From assembly GCA_019456255.1 (NCBI GenBank), contig VRUG01000004.1, positions 1 to 64,000 on the forward strand: DNA of 64,000 bases, read 5' to 3'. The stretch is from Planctomycetota bacterium. Lineage in GTDB: Bacteria; Planctomycetota; Phycisphaerae; Sedimentisphaerales; Anaerobacaceae. The first letter of the stretch is position 1. Each line of letters starts with the position of its first letter. Shown piece by piece: positions 1 through 8,686 of the stretch. Both the position numbers and the translations under genes were made by a program. The notes beneath the pieces are model-generated. The model had not been told where the DNA came from. It did not search any database and was given only the letters and a program-made list of their open reading frames with translations.

Positions 1-72
1 TATCTTTCATAGTTAATATCCCTTTATAAAAAGTTTTTTTATCCCATTACGCTGATTAACCGTCATTATGGG

Positions 73-756
73 TCATTGGCACTCCGTAGGATACCTATAC
101 TGTATCGGTTCCCACTCATCGGGGTTCCCAGCACAACCGTAGCACATGCCTCCAACGTCCGGAAGACATTTCACCGGATCTCCTTGGCATGAATGACTTA
201 GAATAGCACCAAGCTTACACGTATATACTACGTAACATTCAACTGCATCCTGTTGTACACAGTCGCCGGGGCAACCTAGAACATAGCAGTATCGAACGTC
301 GTTGCCATAATAAGCCCTCGACGTGTAGTTTGCGCAATCATCAAGTAACCCTATACATGCGGGACACTTGTAGTTCTCGTTATTGCTGGTATCACATTCC
401 CCGGTTGGTTCTCCGTCTTCGCACGGCATCACACATGAACCATCATCACAGCAAACCTCATCCGCATCACAGCATGATGTGTCATGACAGCAATCGCCGC
501 CGCAACAACTGCCATTACAACAACTATCATCCGGGCCACAGCATGTGCCATTACAACAGGTGTTATAGCAGCAACTGCCTCCGCAGCAAGATGCGCCGCT
601 TGGACAGGGAGGCACACATGAGCCGCAATCACAGTGCGTACATCCAGAACAACCTCCTGAACATCGAGGGCAGTAACCACCTGTACCATAGCTTAAGCTG
701 CTCATAAATAACAATACGCTTAAAATAAAAATTATATACAAAGGTTTTGTTTTCAT
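73..756 (-). CDS. Secreted cysteine-rich repeat protein (copy 1)
   Basis: The 227-residue product begins with a signal peptide (about residues 1-24, ending SYG). Residues 28-115 are then packed with cysteine doublets in a CCxxxCC rhythm, for example CCGGSCCYNTCCNGTCC. The last 110 residues have single spaced cysteines and aromatic residues. No enzyme motif is visible. The composition suggests an exported protein stabilised by disulfides or metals, but its function is unknown. It lies 16 bp downstream of a TPR remnant (773-1376) and starts after a strong GGAGAG site. Its first 85 or so residues closely match the 2740-3582 protein, while the C-terminal half and the downstream DNA do not. I am confident it is a real exported protein; I do not recognise a named family. 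Confidence 0.85.
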   Translation of the reverse strand: MKTKPLYIIFILSVLLFMSSLSYGTGGYCPRCSGGCSGCTHCDCGSCVPPCPSGASCCGGSCCYNTCCNGTCCGPDDSCCNGSCCGGDCCHDTSCCDADEVCCDDGSCVMPCEDGEPTGECDTSNNENYKCPACIGLLDDCANYTSRAYYGNDVRYCYVLGCPGDCVQQDAVECYVVYTCKLGAILSHSCQGDPVKCLPDVGGMCYGCAGNPDEWEPIQYRYPTECQ

Positions 757-772
757 CCTGTACTCTCCTTCA

Positions 773-1376
773 CTAATTATGACTATTTAACCAGTCCTGG
801 GCTTTCTGTACAACTGGACATCTGGGATATTCCTCGATAAGCTGAGCATAAGCCGCCCTTGTCTTTAGCGTTGCCTCCGGTTCGGCAATAGCATTTAATT
901 CACCAAGAGCGTCATAGTTATCCCCTATCATAAACAGGGCATGCCATGTGTACTTATAACCGGGATAGTTATCGATAACCCTCTGAAAACAGGCTATCGC
1001 TTTCTCAGATTGTCCAAGCTCGTAATAAGAATCACCTGCCCGGCAGCAGTCTCCCTCATTAGGAGTAAAACTGGAAAAATTAGATTCACTTGTTATTTTT
1101 TCCCATATAGTTGTGACTTTCGAGAAATCTTTTAAGGCTTGCTCATGAAGACCATTATCTTCAAATTCAAAAGCTGTTTTATAATATTGCTCAGCAATGG
1201 AGTACAGGAAATGCTCCAATAGCTTCTTTTGGTCCGCAAAATCGCTGCATAACTTCTTAATAGCTGCCTTAAAAGCAATATCGTCACCTAATTGGCTTTC
1301 TAAAATCACCAAAGCCATTTCACGTAGTATCGGATTGTCTGTTTCAGGCCAACTGGATAAAAGTTTTTAATATAAG
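773..1376 (-). pseudogene. Truncated TPR protein remnant
   Basis: The open frame 773-1318 encodes a 181-residue copy of the C-terminus of the TPR protein at 3599-5074, from MALVILESQLGDD to the terminal WLNSHN. The two copies differ at only a few residues. Similarity continues upstream past the apparent start, but there a CAA (Gln) codon of the intact copy is TAA (about 1368-1370 on the reverse strand). The region upstream of about 1376 is deleted or decayed, with only faint similarity around the sequence tgtccgccaat. The N-terminal signal and about 310 residues are missing. An internal ATG could still give a short cytoplasmic product, but this is most simply a broken duplicate left when the TPR/cysteine-rich cassette was copied. 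Confidence 0.8.
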
Positions 1377-1560
1377 ATTCATTGTCCGCCAATCACACCT
1401 ATCTGCCATATAGCCACATGTTCCAATAAAGATGTAAATCCGTCTACCTGAAAATAAACTGTATTATTTATCTTTTAATCTAAAGCAATAACTTTAGCTT
1501 TGATTGTACATTCTCGGATATTACCCCAAGTGTAATTCTTTGGGACTAGACCCGGTATTT

Positions 1561-2676
1561 TTAAGGTTTCTTTGACCGATGATCCACTACTCTGTAACCT
1601 TGTGGCGGATGAAATTCAAATATCTCTGCCGGTATTGAAGGATTCAATTCTACCTTTATAATCCTATAAACCGACTTTTCTACGAAATTGCCGTCTTTGT
1701 CATATTGTATTTCAGTTATGTTATGTGGAAATCCTTGTGAGTTAAAACTGTCACACTCACGAATATATCTAATCTTATTCGTTTTAGGAATATGAAATTC
1801 CGTACGGTAAACACGAGAGTAGTCCCTTCTGTCACATATTAAAACAACCGCAGGAAAATGGTTGGGGTCGCCCATTTCTATTATATCCCTTGTGTCTGGA
1901 GTATTTGGGTTGGGGCGGATACTAATTTTATTTGCTGCCTTATTTCCTTTTGATTTCGTCCCTTTCATAGGTTCTATACTGGCAAGGCCGGTTCTGGCAA
2001 GCTCCGCCATCTTATTCGGGTCGGGAATATAATTTAGCGATTTTGGAGTGCTGCCTTGGTCCATACCAAGAAAGAGCCGCAAGAATAACGCAGTTCTGAA
2101 AGGCATACCTGCAAATTGGGCGATATCCTCTTTGGCCCACTTTCCCGTATTGACAAAGACTGTATTCATCTCACTCGCATAGTGATAGCTGACAAAATCT
2201 CCCGTGTTTGCATCTTTGGTGTTAATGAAAGTATGGACGAAAGGTGTATTTGGCCCTAATGGTTTGTTCGGCCCGACTGTTACCGTATCAATTCGCTGGT
2301 TATTACCTGATATCCATACCTGACATTTTGCCTTACGAGGGAATTTTTGGTTTTCTACCCAGTTTTTGAAGTTTGCCTCTATAATTTTATTACGTCTTTC
2401 AATTTCATAAGGCTTAAGCTCACCAATCGAACGGCTCATGAGCTTACTATCAACAAATTCCTCGGCTCTCTTGCGAATTTGCTCAATAGGCTCTGGTACT
2501 TTCGTAGAATCTTTGTAGAAAGTAATATGTATGCTTTTAATCGGCTTCTTCCAGGTAGCTGCTACTAATTTTTGCACCTGTTCTTCTGTAGGGATAGCAG
2601 TATTTTCTGACCCAGCGTATGTAAAGCTGCAAGCCAAAACCACCAATAGCAAAACCAAAATTTTCGACCATTTCAT
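1561..2676 (-). CDS. Secreted LolA-like hypothetical protein
   Basis: The protein has 371 residues with an N-terminal signal peptide (hydrophobic residues 6-21, then AGSEN). The start is an ATG preceded by GGAGTTAAT. The body is hydrophilic. The C-terminal part reads as a series of short beta strands, ending with a segment resembling the close of outer-membrane lipoprotein-sorting (LolA-like) proteins: VELNPSIPAEIFEFHPPQGY. This resemblance is by eye only. It lies between the two copies of the cysteine-rich/TPR cassette, same strand, and is not itself duplicated here. The substrate and partner are unknown. It is certainly secreted or periplasmic, and the LolA-like assignment is tentative. Confidence 0.75.
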   Translation of the reverse strand: MKWSKILVLLLVVLACSFTYAGSENTAIPTEEQVQKLVAATWKKPIKSIHITFYKDSTKVPEPIEQIRKRAEEFVDSKLMSRSIGELKPYEIERRNKIIEANFKNWVENQKFPRKAKCQVWISGNNQRIDTVTVGPNKPLGPNTPFVHTFINTKDANTGDFVSYHYASEMNTVFVNTGKWAKEDIAQFAGMPFRTALFLRLFLGMDQGSTPKSLNYIPDPNKMAELARTGLASIEPMKGTKSKGNKAANKISIRPNPNTPDTRDIIEMGDPNHFPAVVLICDRRDYSRVYRTEFHIPKTNKIRYIRECDSFNSQGFPHNITEIQYDKDGNFVEKSVYRIIKVELNPSIPAEIFEFHPPQGYRVVDHRSKKP

Positions 2677-2739
2677 ATTAACTCCTTTTTTTCAAGTCAA
2701 TTTAAAGCGAAATTCTTAATATTCCATTGTCCGGAACTA

Positions 2740-3582
2740 CTAACAGCCAAAACCTGTAAATACATACGTCTCCAACTCTATAGGATCAGAAGGATCGCAG
2801 GATTCAATAAAATCACAGATTGCACATGAGCCACTGCAACAATCTGAAACTCCCGCAAGACAGTTAGCACACGTAGCAGGGTCAAAACCACTAATGGAAC
2901 ATTCAACCACACACCACGCCCCTTGCGCAGCACACCAAAGCAGCTTGGTAACATCCCAGTCTTCCGTGCACGAATAAAGATATCCTACTGGCTGCAGTGT
3001 TTCATTACATATAACATGTTCGCCTGAGCCAACTCCGACATTTAGACACGTCTCATAACTTGGTGTTACGGCGGCACTTCCGACGCACCCCCACATAACA
3101 TTGTTACAACCAGGACAAGAGTCGTTGTATGCAGCATGTGTCTCTTTAGTCCAGACCTTATCGCCGCAAACGCCTTCACAACAGATTTGCCCTGCAGCAC
3201 AGCAGACGTCATTGCAGCATGTATTAGAACAACAGCTACCGCCGCAGCAAGATTGGCCACTACCGCAACAACTGAGACCGCATTTAGGAACACACGCACC
3301 ACCAACACAGCAGTTACTGCTGTTGCTGCAGCAACTGCCATTACAACAACTATCATCCGCACCGCAGCATGTGCCATTACAACAGATGTTATAGCAGCAA
3401 CTGCCGCCGCAGCAAGATGCGCCATCTGGGCAGTCATACACGCATTCGCCGCAGTCACAAACATAACATCCCGAGCAACCTCCTGAACATGGAGGGCAGT
3501 AACCACCTGTACCATAGCTTTGACTGCCGACAAGTGATAATACGCTTAAAATAAAAATTATATACAAAGATTTTGTTTTCAT
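2740..3582 (-). CDS. Secreted cysteine-rich repeat protein (copy 2)
   Basis: This 280-residue protein has a signal peptide (1-24) and about 54 cysteines, close to one residue in five. Fourteen or so CC doublets fill residues 55-140 in a repeating CCxGxCC / CCNGTCC pattern. A C-terminal half with CxxC pairs (CPGC, CANC) follows. The start has a good GGAGAG ribosome site. It follows the TPR gene 3599-5074 after 16 bp, so the two are almost certainly cotranscribed. The N-terminal 85 residues match copy 1; the remainder is different and longer. The cysteine density recalls disulfide-bonded surface or structural proteins, or metal binders. No assignment to a described family is possible from sequence alone. 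Confidence 0.87.
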   Translation of the reverse strand: MKTKSLYIIFILSVLSLVGSQSYGTGGYCPPCSGGCSGCYVCDCGECVYDCPDGASCCGGSCCYNICCNGTCCGADDSCCNGSCCSNSSNCCVGGACVPKCGLSCCGSGQSCCGGSCCSNTCCNDVCCAAGQICCEGVCGDKVWTKETHAAYNDSCPGCNNVMWGCVGSAAVTPSYETCLNVGVGSGEHVICNETLQPVGYLYSCTEDWDVTKLLWCAAQGAWCVVECSISGFDPATCANCLAGVSDCCSGSCAICDFIESCDPSDPIELETYVFTGFGC

Positions 3583-3598
3583 CCTGTACTCTCCTTCA

Positions 3599-5074
3599 CT
3601 AATTATGACTATTTAACCAGTCCTGGGCTTTCTGTACAACTGGACATCTGGGATATTCCTCGATAAGCTGAGTATAAGCCGCCCTTGTCTTTAGCGTTGC
3701 CTCCGGTTCGGCAATAGCATTTAATTCACCAAGAGCGTCATAGTTGTCCCCTATCATAAACAGGGCGTGCCATGTGTACTTATAACCGGGATAGTTATCG
3801 ATAACCCTCTGAAAACAGGCTATCGCCTTCTCAGATTGTCCAAGCTCGTAATAAGAATCACCTGCCCGGCAGCAGTCTCCCTCATTAGGAGTAAAACTGG
3901 AAAAATTAGATTCACTTGTTATTTTTTCCCATATAGTTGTGACTTTCGAGAAATCTTTTAAGGCTTGCTCATGAAGACCATTATCTTCAAATTCAAAAGC
4001 TGTTTTATAATATTGCTCAGCAATGGAGTACAGGAAATGCTCCAACAGCTTCTTTTGGTCCGCAAAATCGCTGCATAACTTGTTAATAGCTGCCCTAAAA
4101 GCAATATCGTCACCTAATTGGCTTTCTAAAATCACCAAAGCCATTTCACGTACTATCGGATTGTCAGTCTCAGGCCAACTGGATAAAAGTTTTTGATATA
4201 AGCTATTAGCCTTGTCCTGCTGCTGTGAGGTACGATACATATCCGCCAATATGTAAACCGCCATAACCCAGTGCTCATCCCTGTCGAAATCAATAAATAA
4301 TCTGTCGACTTCCATATCAACATCTTTATAATTTCCGCTGCGAATGTTTGATTGTGCTAAATTCATCTGGGACCACATCGCATATCTGTCTGTTGGCCAG
4401 TATGTCAAAACTACCTGATAAATCTGGTCAGCCTGTTCATATTTGTGCCGTTTACGGTATTTATCTGCAAGAAAACAAATCTCCATCGCTATATCGTTAT
4501 GTTCAGGATAATCGGTAATCAGTTCATCAATACCCTCCTGAACAGCTAAATCATCTTCGAGTACAATACTACAGTAAGTAATTCCGCTTAGTGCCTTTAT
4601 TGTATAATCTGAGTCCGGCCAATTATTGGCTATTAATTGGTAATTTTCACGTGCTTTTTCGTACTTCCTTAATTCGCGATATGTATCTGCTATAAAATAA
4701 ATCGCTGCTGCCATATCACCATAATCCAAATAGTCAGCGAACAATCTGTCGACGGCCTGTTGTGCTGTAGCCTCATCATCGAGCATAAGGCTCGAATTGG
4801 CCAAACCGCACAGCCCCCACACTGCGTATTCAGTTTGAGGCCAGTTCTCTGTGACATTTTTAAATGCCTGTTGCGCCTCTTCATATTTATTATTCTTATA
4901 AAGTTCATCCGCGATATTACATGCTGACTTTGCAGCATTGGGGTCGCTCTCCACAGAAACCTCACTAATTACAGGTTCAGCATTAGCAAGTGCGCCCATA
5001 AGATATTTATTTATTGTCGATAGAGAAGTGACGCCAAGTAATATTAAGAGTACGAAAGAAACTTTCTTAAACAT
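3599..5074 (-). CDS. Exported TPR-repeat protein (intact copy)
   Basis: I place the start at the ATG at 5074 (MFKKVSFVLL), which has GGGAGG eight bases upstream, rather than at a TTG five codons earlier. The 491-residue product has an N-terminal hydrophobic segment (about 4-21; signal peptide or anchor). Tandem TPR-type helix pairs fill residues 40-480, with repeated patterns such as YRELRKYEKARENYQ and a W-P-x-[TS]-D/E element once per repeat. TPR arrays bind other proteins. The gene sits 16 bp upstream of the cysteine-rich secreted protein, suggesting that protein is its partner. Its 3' end is duplicated at 773-1376, and a paralogue with the same WLNxHN terminus is at 22486-24018. Confidence 0.85.
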   Translation of the reverse strand: MFKKVSFVLLILLGVTSLSTINKYLMGALANAEPVISEVSVESDPNAAKSACNIADELYKNNKYEEAQQAFKNVTENWPQTEYAVWGLCGLANSSLMLDDEATAQQAVDRLFADYLDYGDMAAAIYFIADTYRELRKYEKARENYQLIANNWPDSDYTIKALSGITYCSIVLEDDLAVQEGIDELITDYPEHNDIAMEICFLADKYRKRHKYEQADQIYQVVLTYWPTDRYAMWSQMNLAQSNIRSGNYKDVDMEVDRLFIDFDRDEHWVMAVYILADMYRTSQQQDKANSLYQKLLSSWPETDNPIVREMALVILESQLGDDIAFRAAINKLCSDFADQKKLLEHFLYSIAEQYYKTAFEFEDNGLHEQALKDFSKVTTIWEKITSESNFSSFTPNEGDCCRAGDSYYELGQSEKAIACFQRVIDNYPGYKYTWHALFMIGDNYDALGELNAIAEPEATLKTRAAYTQLIEEYPRCPVVQKAQDWLNSHN

Positions 5075-5279
5075 TTTAAAACCTCCCAAAAACAGACAGA
5101 GTAATCGATTTGATAGTGCGGACTATTTCTCCTTAGAATAGAACGCAATATTTAAAGCTGATTTGGAACTACGACGCCGCCCCTGCTGCCAATAAACTCT
5201 GCTCCACAACCTTTTACTGGACTATATAACTATCCTATATTTTTAAATATGTCAAGAAAAAAATGTCAATATTCACTAT

Positions 5280-6060
5280 TTTTTAGCGTTCTATACACAC
5301 TTCACGCTTCACGAATGCTAAAAACTGCTTGATTTTAAGCTAAAAATCTGATACAATATTGTAGATTCGTCGAAGATGAATCGAATATCCGCCATAGGCG
5401 GACACAACACGGGGGTTTCATAACTTGAACATTACTATTTTAAATCAATTCCGCCAAAGGCGGCTTCCATATCGATTACTTGTCCCCATATCCAGATTCA
5501 TTTATGAATCTATGGGGAGCCCTGCCATCCTGCATGGCAGGGTTTTCTTCACCACGGAAAAAAAACATGATGCAAAAAAGAAACGTTTTAATAAACGAAC
5601 CCAAAACTCGAATGTTGTTAATTTCGACGTCTGTTTCCCGGCGTCTTACCGGAATTTGCTATAAAACAGAAAATTTGTCCTTAAATATCCATCGTCTTTA
5701 TGGAAAACAAAGCCAAATTTACCATATAAGAAATGAACCTAAACCACTACCCAACAAACAATTACGGAAATTTGCACGATATGCAATGCCGAAAAAACAA
5801 ACCCAAACGAACCCAATTTCACGAGCGACGAACGACAAGTCTTTTATGTAAAACAAACCCAATTTTGGGAAACTCAAAATGAACATAACCTACTATCAAA
5901 CAAGAAATTACAACAAAACACCTTTCCGGGTGCCGAAAAAACGAACCCAATTTTCCCGACGTCTTACCGAAATCTGTGTCAATATAGGCAACTTCTTAAT
6001 TCGTCCTTCCTCATTGATTCCTCATTCGGACTTCGGAATTCTAAATTTGAAACCCGGTAT
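5280..6060. repeat. Interspersed degenerate repeat region
   Basis: There is no credible gene between the TPR gene and the HEAT lipoprotein. The stretch contains several short related blocks: aatgaacctaaaccactacc (about 5730), gccgaaaaaacaaacccaaa (about 5788) with gaacccaatttc, and atgaacataacctactatc (about 5879) with gccgaaaaaacgaacccaat. Reverse complements of the same blocks occur at 29600-30050. Translated by chance they give K-T-N-P / N-E-P rich peptides. Inverted repeats are embedded: ccgccataggcgg (about 5390), ccgccaaaggcgg (about 5450) and a tccccata...tatgggga hairpin (5483-5518). I read this as an interspersed non-coding repeat family. The part from 5075 to 5280 shows no feature. 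Confidence 0.7.
5520..5549 (+). terminator. Perfect hairpin with T-run
   Basis: A perfect 9-bp stem (ccctgccat / atggcaggg) with a 5-base loop is followed by TTTTCTT, the form of a rho-independent terminator on the plus strand. No plus-strand gene lies upstream, so it may be part of the interspersed repeat rather than a working terminator. Confidence 0.45.
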
Positions 6061-6071
6061 CGTTCCGGATT

Positions 6072-8345
6072 TCACGCCGGTTTGTTTGGCTCCTGGGCCT
6101 TTTCAGCTTTTTTCAACCATACTTTCAACTGCATGTCCCACAAAGGCCTATCAGCCGTCTCTATCGCCCCCAGCATTTTCAGAACAGCATCAATATCCGC
6201 CCCTTCAGGCGGATGGGAAAGGTAATTTTCAATGGAACTGACAAGAACACTATTAGGCTCCAAGTCCTTTTCCAATAAGCTGTTAGTCACCAACTGCCCC
6301 GCCGATTCCAAACTCCCCGCCTGCAGATATACATCCAAAAGCCTACCCAATATCGCCTGCTTTTCCTCAGCCGTTTCAGCCGATTCCCGCAGCAGACCAA
6401 GATATTCCGCCGCACGCTCAAAATCACCATTGCCCGTATAAAGGTCAGCCAAATGCTCTCTAACATCTCGAAGCATACCAGCGTCACTTTCGCTCTGTGC
6501 TTTTCGCTCTGCAATTTCCAAAAACGACGCCAACTGCTCTTTCGAAAGCTTACCATTTTGAGCATACAACTTTGGCATCCATTCTTTGAGAAGATCAGCT
6601 TTGGTTTCATCGCGCTTAAATATCTTAAGCATCGCCTGCCAAACCAGTTCGCTCTGCGCGGTCGTGCCGATCCTCTCGAAAAGCCAGCCCATATCATCTT
6701 TACCGCCAACCTCACCAGCGAGAATTATTAACTTCTCCTGCACAACGGCACTGCTGTCATTGAGCGAATCTCTCTTGAGGATTTCCAGCGCTCTGGCCTT
6801 ATCAATATAAATCAATCCGTCAACCGCAGCTTCGCGAACCAGATTCGTCTCATCATGAAGCACCTGCTCGAACAAAGGCCTAAACATCTTCGCCGCCTCG
6901 GTGCTATAAACACTTTGCCCGCAAAGACCTGCCATCGCACTTAGCAATTCGCCACGCAGCATCCCATCACCTTGAATATCAAGCTGAGCATATCTTTGGC
7001 TTAAGGCTCCGATATATTTATTGACCTCAGCAGAAGTTAGGCTATTTTGCTCCAGGAGCCTCTTCAAGACCTCAGCACCTTTTTGAACCTTAACAGCATC
7101 TTGTTCAAACAGATATTCCACCGCCAATTCAAGCGTCTGTTTTCTTATCTCCGCTGATATCTTAAACTCGGCATTAGGCAGCAGCGCATAATTGCACGCA
7201 GCTCCCAACGCGACAAAAAGTTCGGTGCGAATCTGGTCATCCTGCTCGGTCTCTATCTGCGTGAGAAGTTTCTGCGCCGAATTCAACTCACCCATCAACG
7301 AAAGTACATTGGCAGTTTTCAAACGCACATCGGCGTCAGGGTCGGCAATGAGATTCAACAGTACAGGCCCAAGTTCGGCAGGCAGTTTCGGACTCGTACC
7401 GGTTCGCCATTGATGAACCTTCTCCAACGCCCAAAGCCTAACGGTCGACTCGGAATTGGCGAGACTCTCGGCGAGGAACTTTCCCTTGTCAGCCTCACCT
7501 TCTTTGCCGCTGTAAATCACATCCAACGCCGCCTGATACATCTCCTGCCACAATTGCAATTGCTCGCGCAGCAGCTGAATTTGTTTTGCCTGGTGCTGCC
7601 TTATCTCCCAGACTCGCAAAAATTCCGCGCGGTCCATACGCAAAAAATCACTCTTGATCTGCCATCTGCTGGCGGCATCGGTTCCGATTGGAATATTTAG
7701 AGATGTGAGCGCTTCGGCTGATGCCAGGGAAACCTGCTTATCAGTATCATCAAGCAGTTCCATAAGCTTTAATATGGCCCTTTTATCAGGCTGAAGCTTC
7801 AAGGCGTAAATCGCGTTTGCCCGTGCCCAGGCATTAAGGGATTCATCTGAGGCCTTTTCCTCAAGCTGGTTCGATACCTGCTCATACTTAAACAGCAACG
7901 TCGCATCAGCGGCCGGCTTAGCAATGTCACCGGTCTCATCACTTGTCAATATCGCAATCAGCGGCGCAATAAAATCCTGTTTCGCTGTCACCGGTTCTTC
8001 GGCATTTCGCGCCTGACTCAAAGCTGTGCAAATCGCAATCTGCGCCGCAGTATTATCGGGCAGTGATAACGCATTGAGCAATATCTTTCGCGCCATCTTA
8101 TCTTCGCTATACAATAATACCGTAGCTGCATCGATTCTTATCTGGTCACTCGAACCTTTTAGTAATGCTTCGCGGTTAATTTTCAGCTGAACGTCAAGTT
8201 CTGCTGCATCGGCAGAAACCTCTGGCGCAATGCCCAACGCCTCGGTAGCGACACCGACTTGCTGACAGCCTATCAAAAGCAACAATATTATCAGACCTGC
8301 TGATTTGATGCTCATTACCAGAGCCCTAAACAAACATTTTTTCAT
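6072..8345 (-). CDS. HEAT-repeat lipoprotein
   Basis: This 757-residue protein has a lipoprotein signal: a charged N-terminus, a hydrophobic stretch (16-25) and a lipobox LIGC with the acceptor Cys27. The rest is alpha-helical with HEAT/armadillo-like repeats, seen as recurring patterns such as LLDDTDKQVSLASAEALTSL, LIADPDADVRLKTANVLSLM and HDETNLVREAAVDGLIYID. The C-terminal 150 residues look more TPR-like. HEAT arrays are protein-binding scaffolds; the anchored form implies a periplasmic-face envelope role. No catalytic motif is visible. It is monocistronic, with repeats upstream of its stop and a 340-bp gap before the divergent ankyrin gene. The ribosome site is weak. The partner is unknown. 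Confidence 0.85.
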   Translation of the reverse strand: MKKCLFRALVMSIKSAGLIILLLLIGCQQVGVATEALGIAPEVSADAAELDVQLKINREALLKGSSDQIRIDAATVLLYSEDKMARKILLNALSLPDNTAAQIAICTALSQARNAEEPVTAKQDFIAPLIAILTSDETGDIAKPAADATLLFKYEQVSNQLEEKASDESLNAWARANAIYALKLQPDKRAILKLMELLDDTDKQVSLASAEALTSLNIPIGTDAASRWQIKSDFLRMDRAEFLRVWEIRQHQAKQIQLLREQLQLWQEMYQAALDVIYSGKEGEADKGKFLAESLANSESTVRLWALEKVHQWRTGTSPKLPAELGPVLLNLIADPDADVRLKTANVLSLMGELNSAQKLLTQIETEQDDQIRTELFVALGAACNYALLPNAEFKISAEIRKQTLELAVEYLFEQDAVKVQKGAEVLKRLLEQNSLTSAEVNKYIGALSQRYAQLDIQGDGMLRGELLSAMAGLCGQSVYSTEAAKMFRPLFEQVLHDETNLVREAAVDGLIYIDKARALEILKRDSLNDSSAVVQEKLIILAGEVGGKDDMGWLFERIGTTAQSELVWQAMLKIFKRDETKADLLKEWMPKLYAQNGKLSKEQLASFLEIAERKAQSESDAGMLRDVREHLADLYTGNGDFERAAEYLGLLRESAETAEEKQAILGRLLDVYLQAGSLESAGQLVTNSLLEKDLEPNSVLVSSIENYLSHPPEGADIDAVLKMLGAIETADRPLWDMQLKVWLKKAEKAQEPNKPA

Positions 8346-8686
8346 ATCTAACTATCGGCATAATAGCTGTACGTCTGGATTTTATCAACTAAAATAGATA
8401 CTTTCCAGTGGGTATCTGCTATTTGCAGTTAGACTTTTAGCTTCAACTGCTTAACAAATCCAAATCCGTTGACTTTTCCATCAAGGCGAGTTATTCTATT
8501 ACGATAAGGGAACTCGAATACCACATCATAGCGAAAAATAAATCCAGCAATGGTTCGCCGAGTAATACGGTGATGGTGGTGTTGTAAAAGAAAGCCACAG
8601 AGGATAGTCCGGACGAATTGTTAAAGTAAAAATAAACATAAAGTAATTAAAATGAAATATCCATATCATAATGGAGGTATCCGAGC
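8346..8686. other. Intergenic region between divergent genes
   Basis: This gap of 341 bp separates the divergent HEAT lipoprotein and ankyrin genes and must hold both promoters. I see no clear -35/-10 pair, no convincing RNA structure and no small ORF. A GGAGG ribosome site for the ankyrin gene lies at its end. A short RNase P-like string near 8590 is discussed among the rejected items. Confidence 0.5.

Noticed and set aside
330-707. Long open frame opposite the cysteine-rich gene (also 3066-3533, 3101-3394, 3136-3486).
   Set aside because: They are shadows created by the cysteine-codon repeats. They have no ribosome sites, and their translations are low-complexity His/Asn or Ala/Thr strings.
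5520-5549. Ordinary gene terminator.
   Set aside because: No plus-strand gene lies upstream. It is kept only as a hairpin with a T-run and low confidence.
8589-8606. The string gaggatagtccggac resembles the conserved opening of RNase P RNA (gaggaaagtccgggc).
   Set aside because: Nothing after it matches the rest of RNase P RNA, and the expected conserved regions are absent within the next 80 bases. It is treated as chance.
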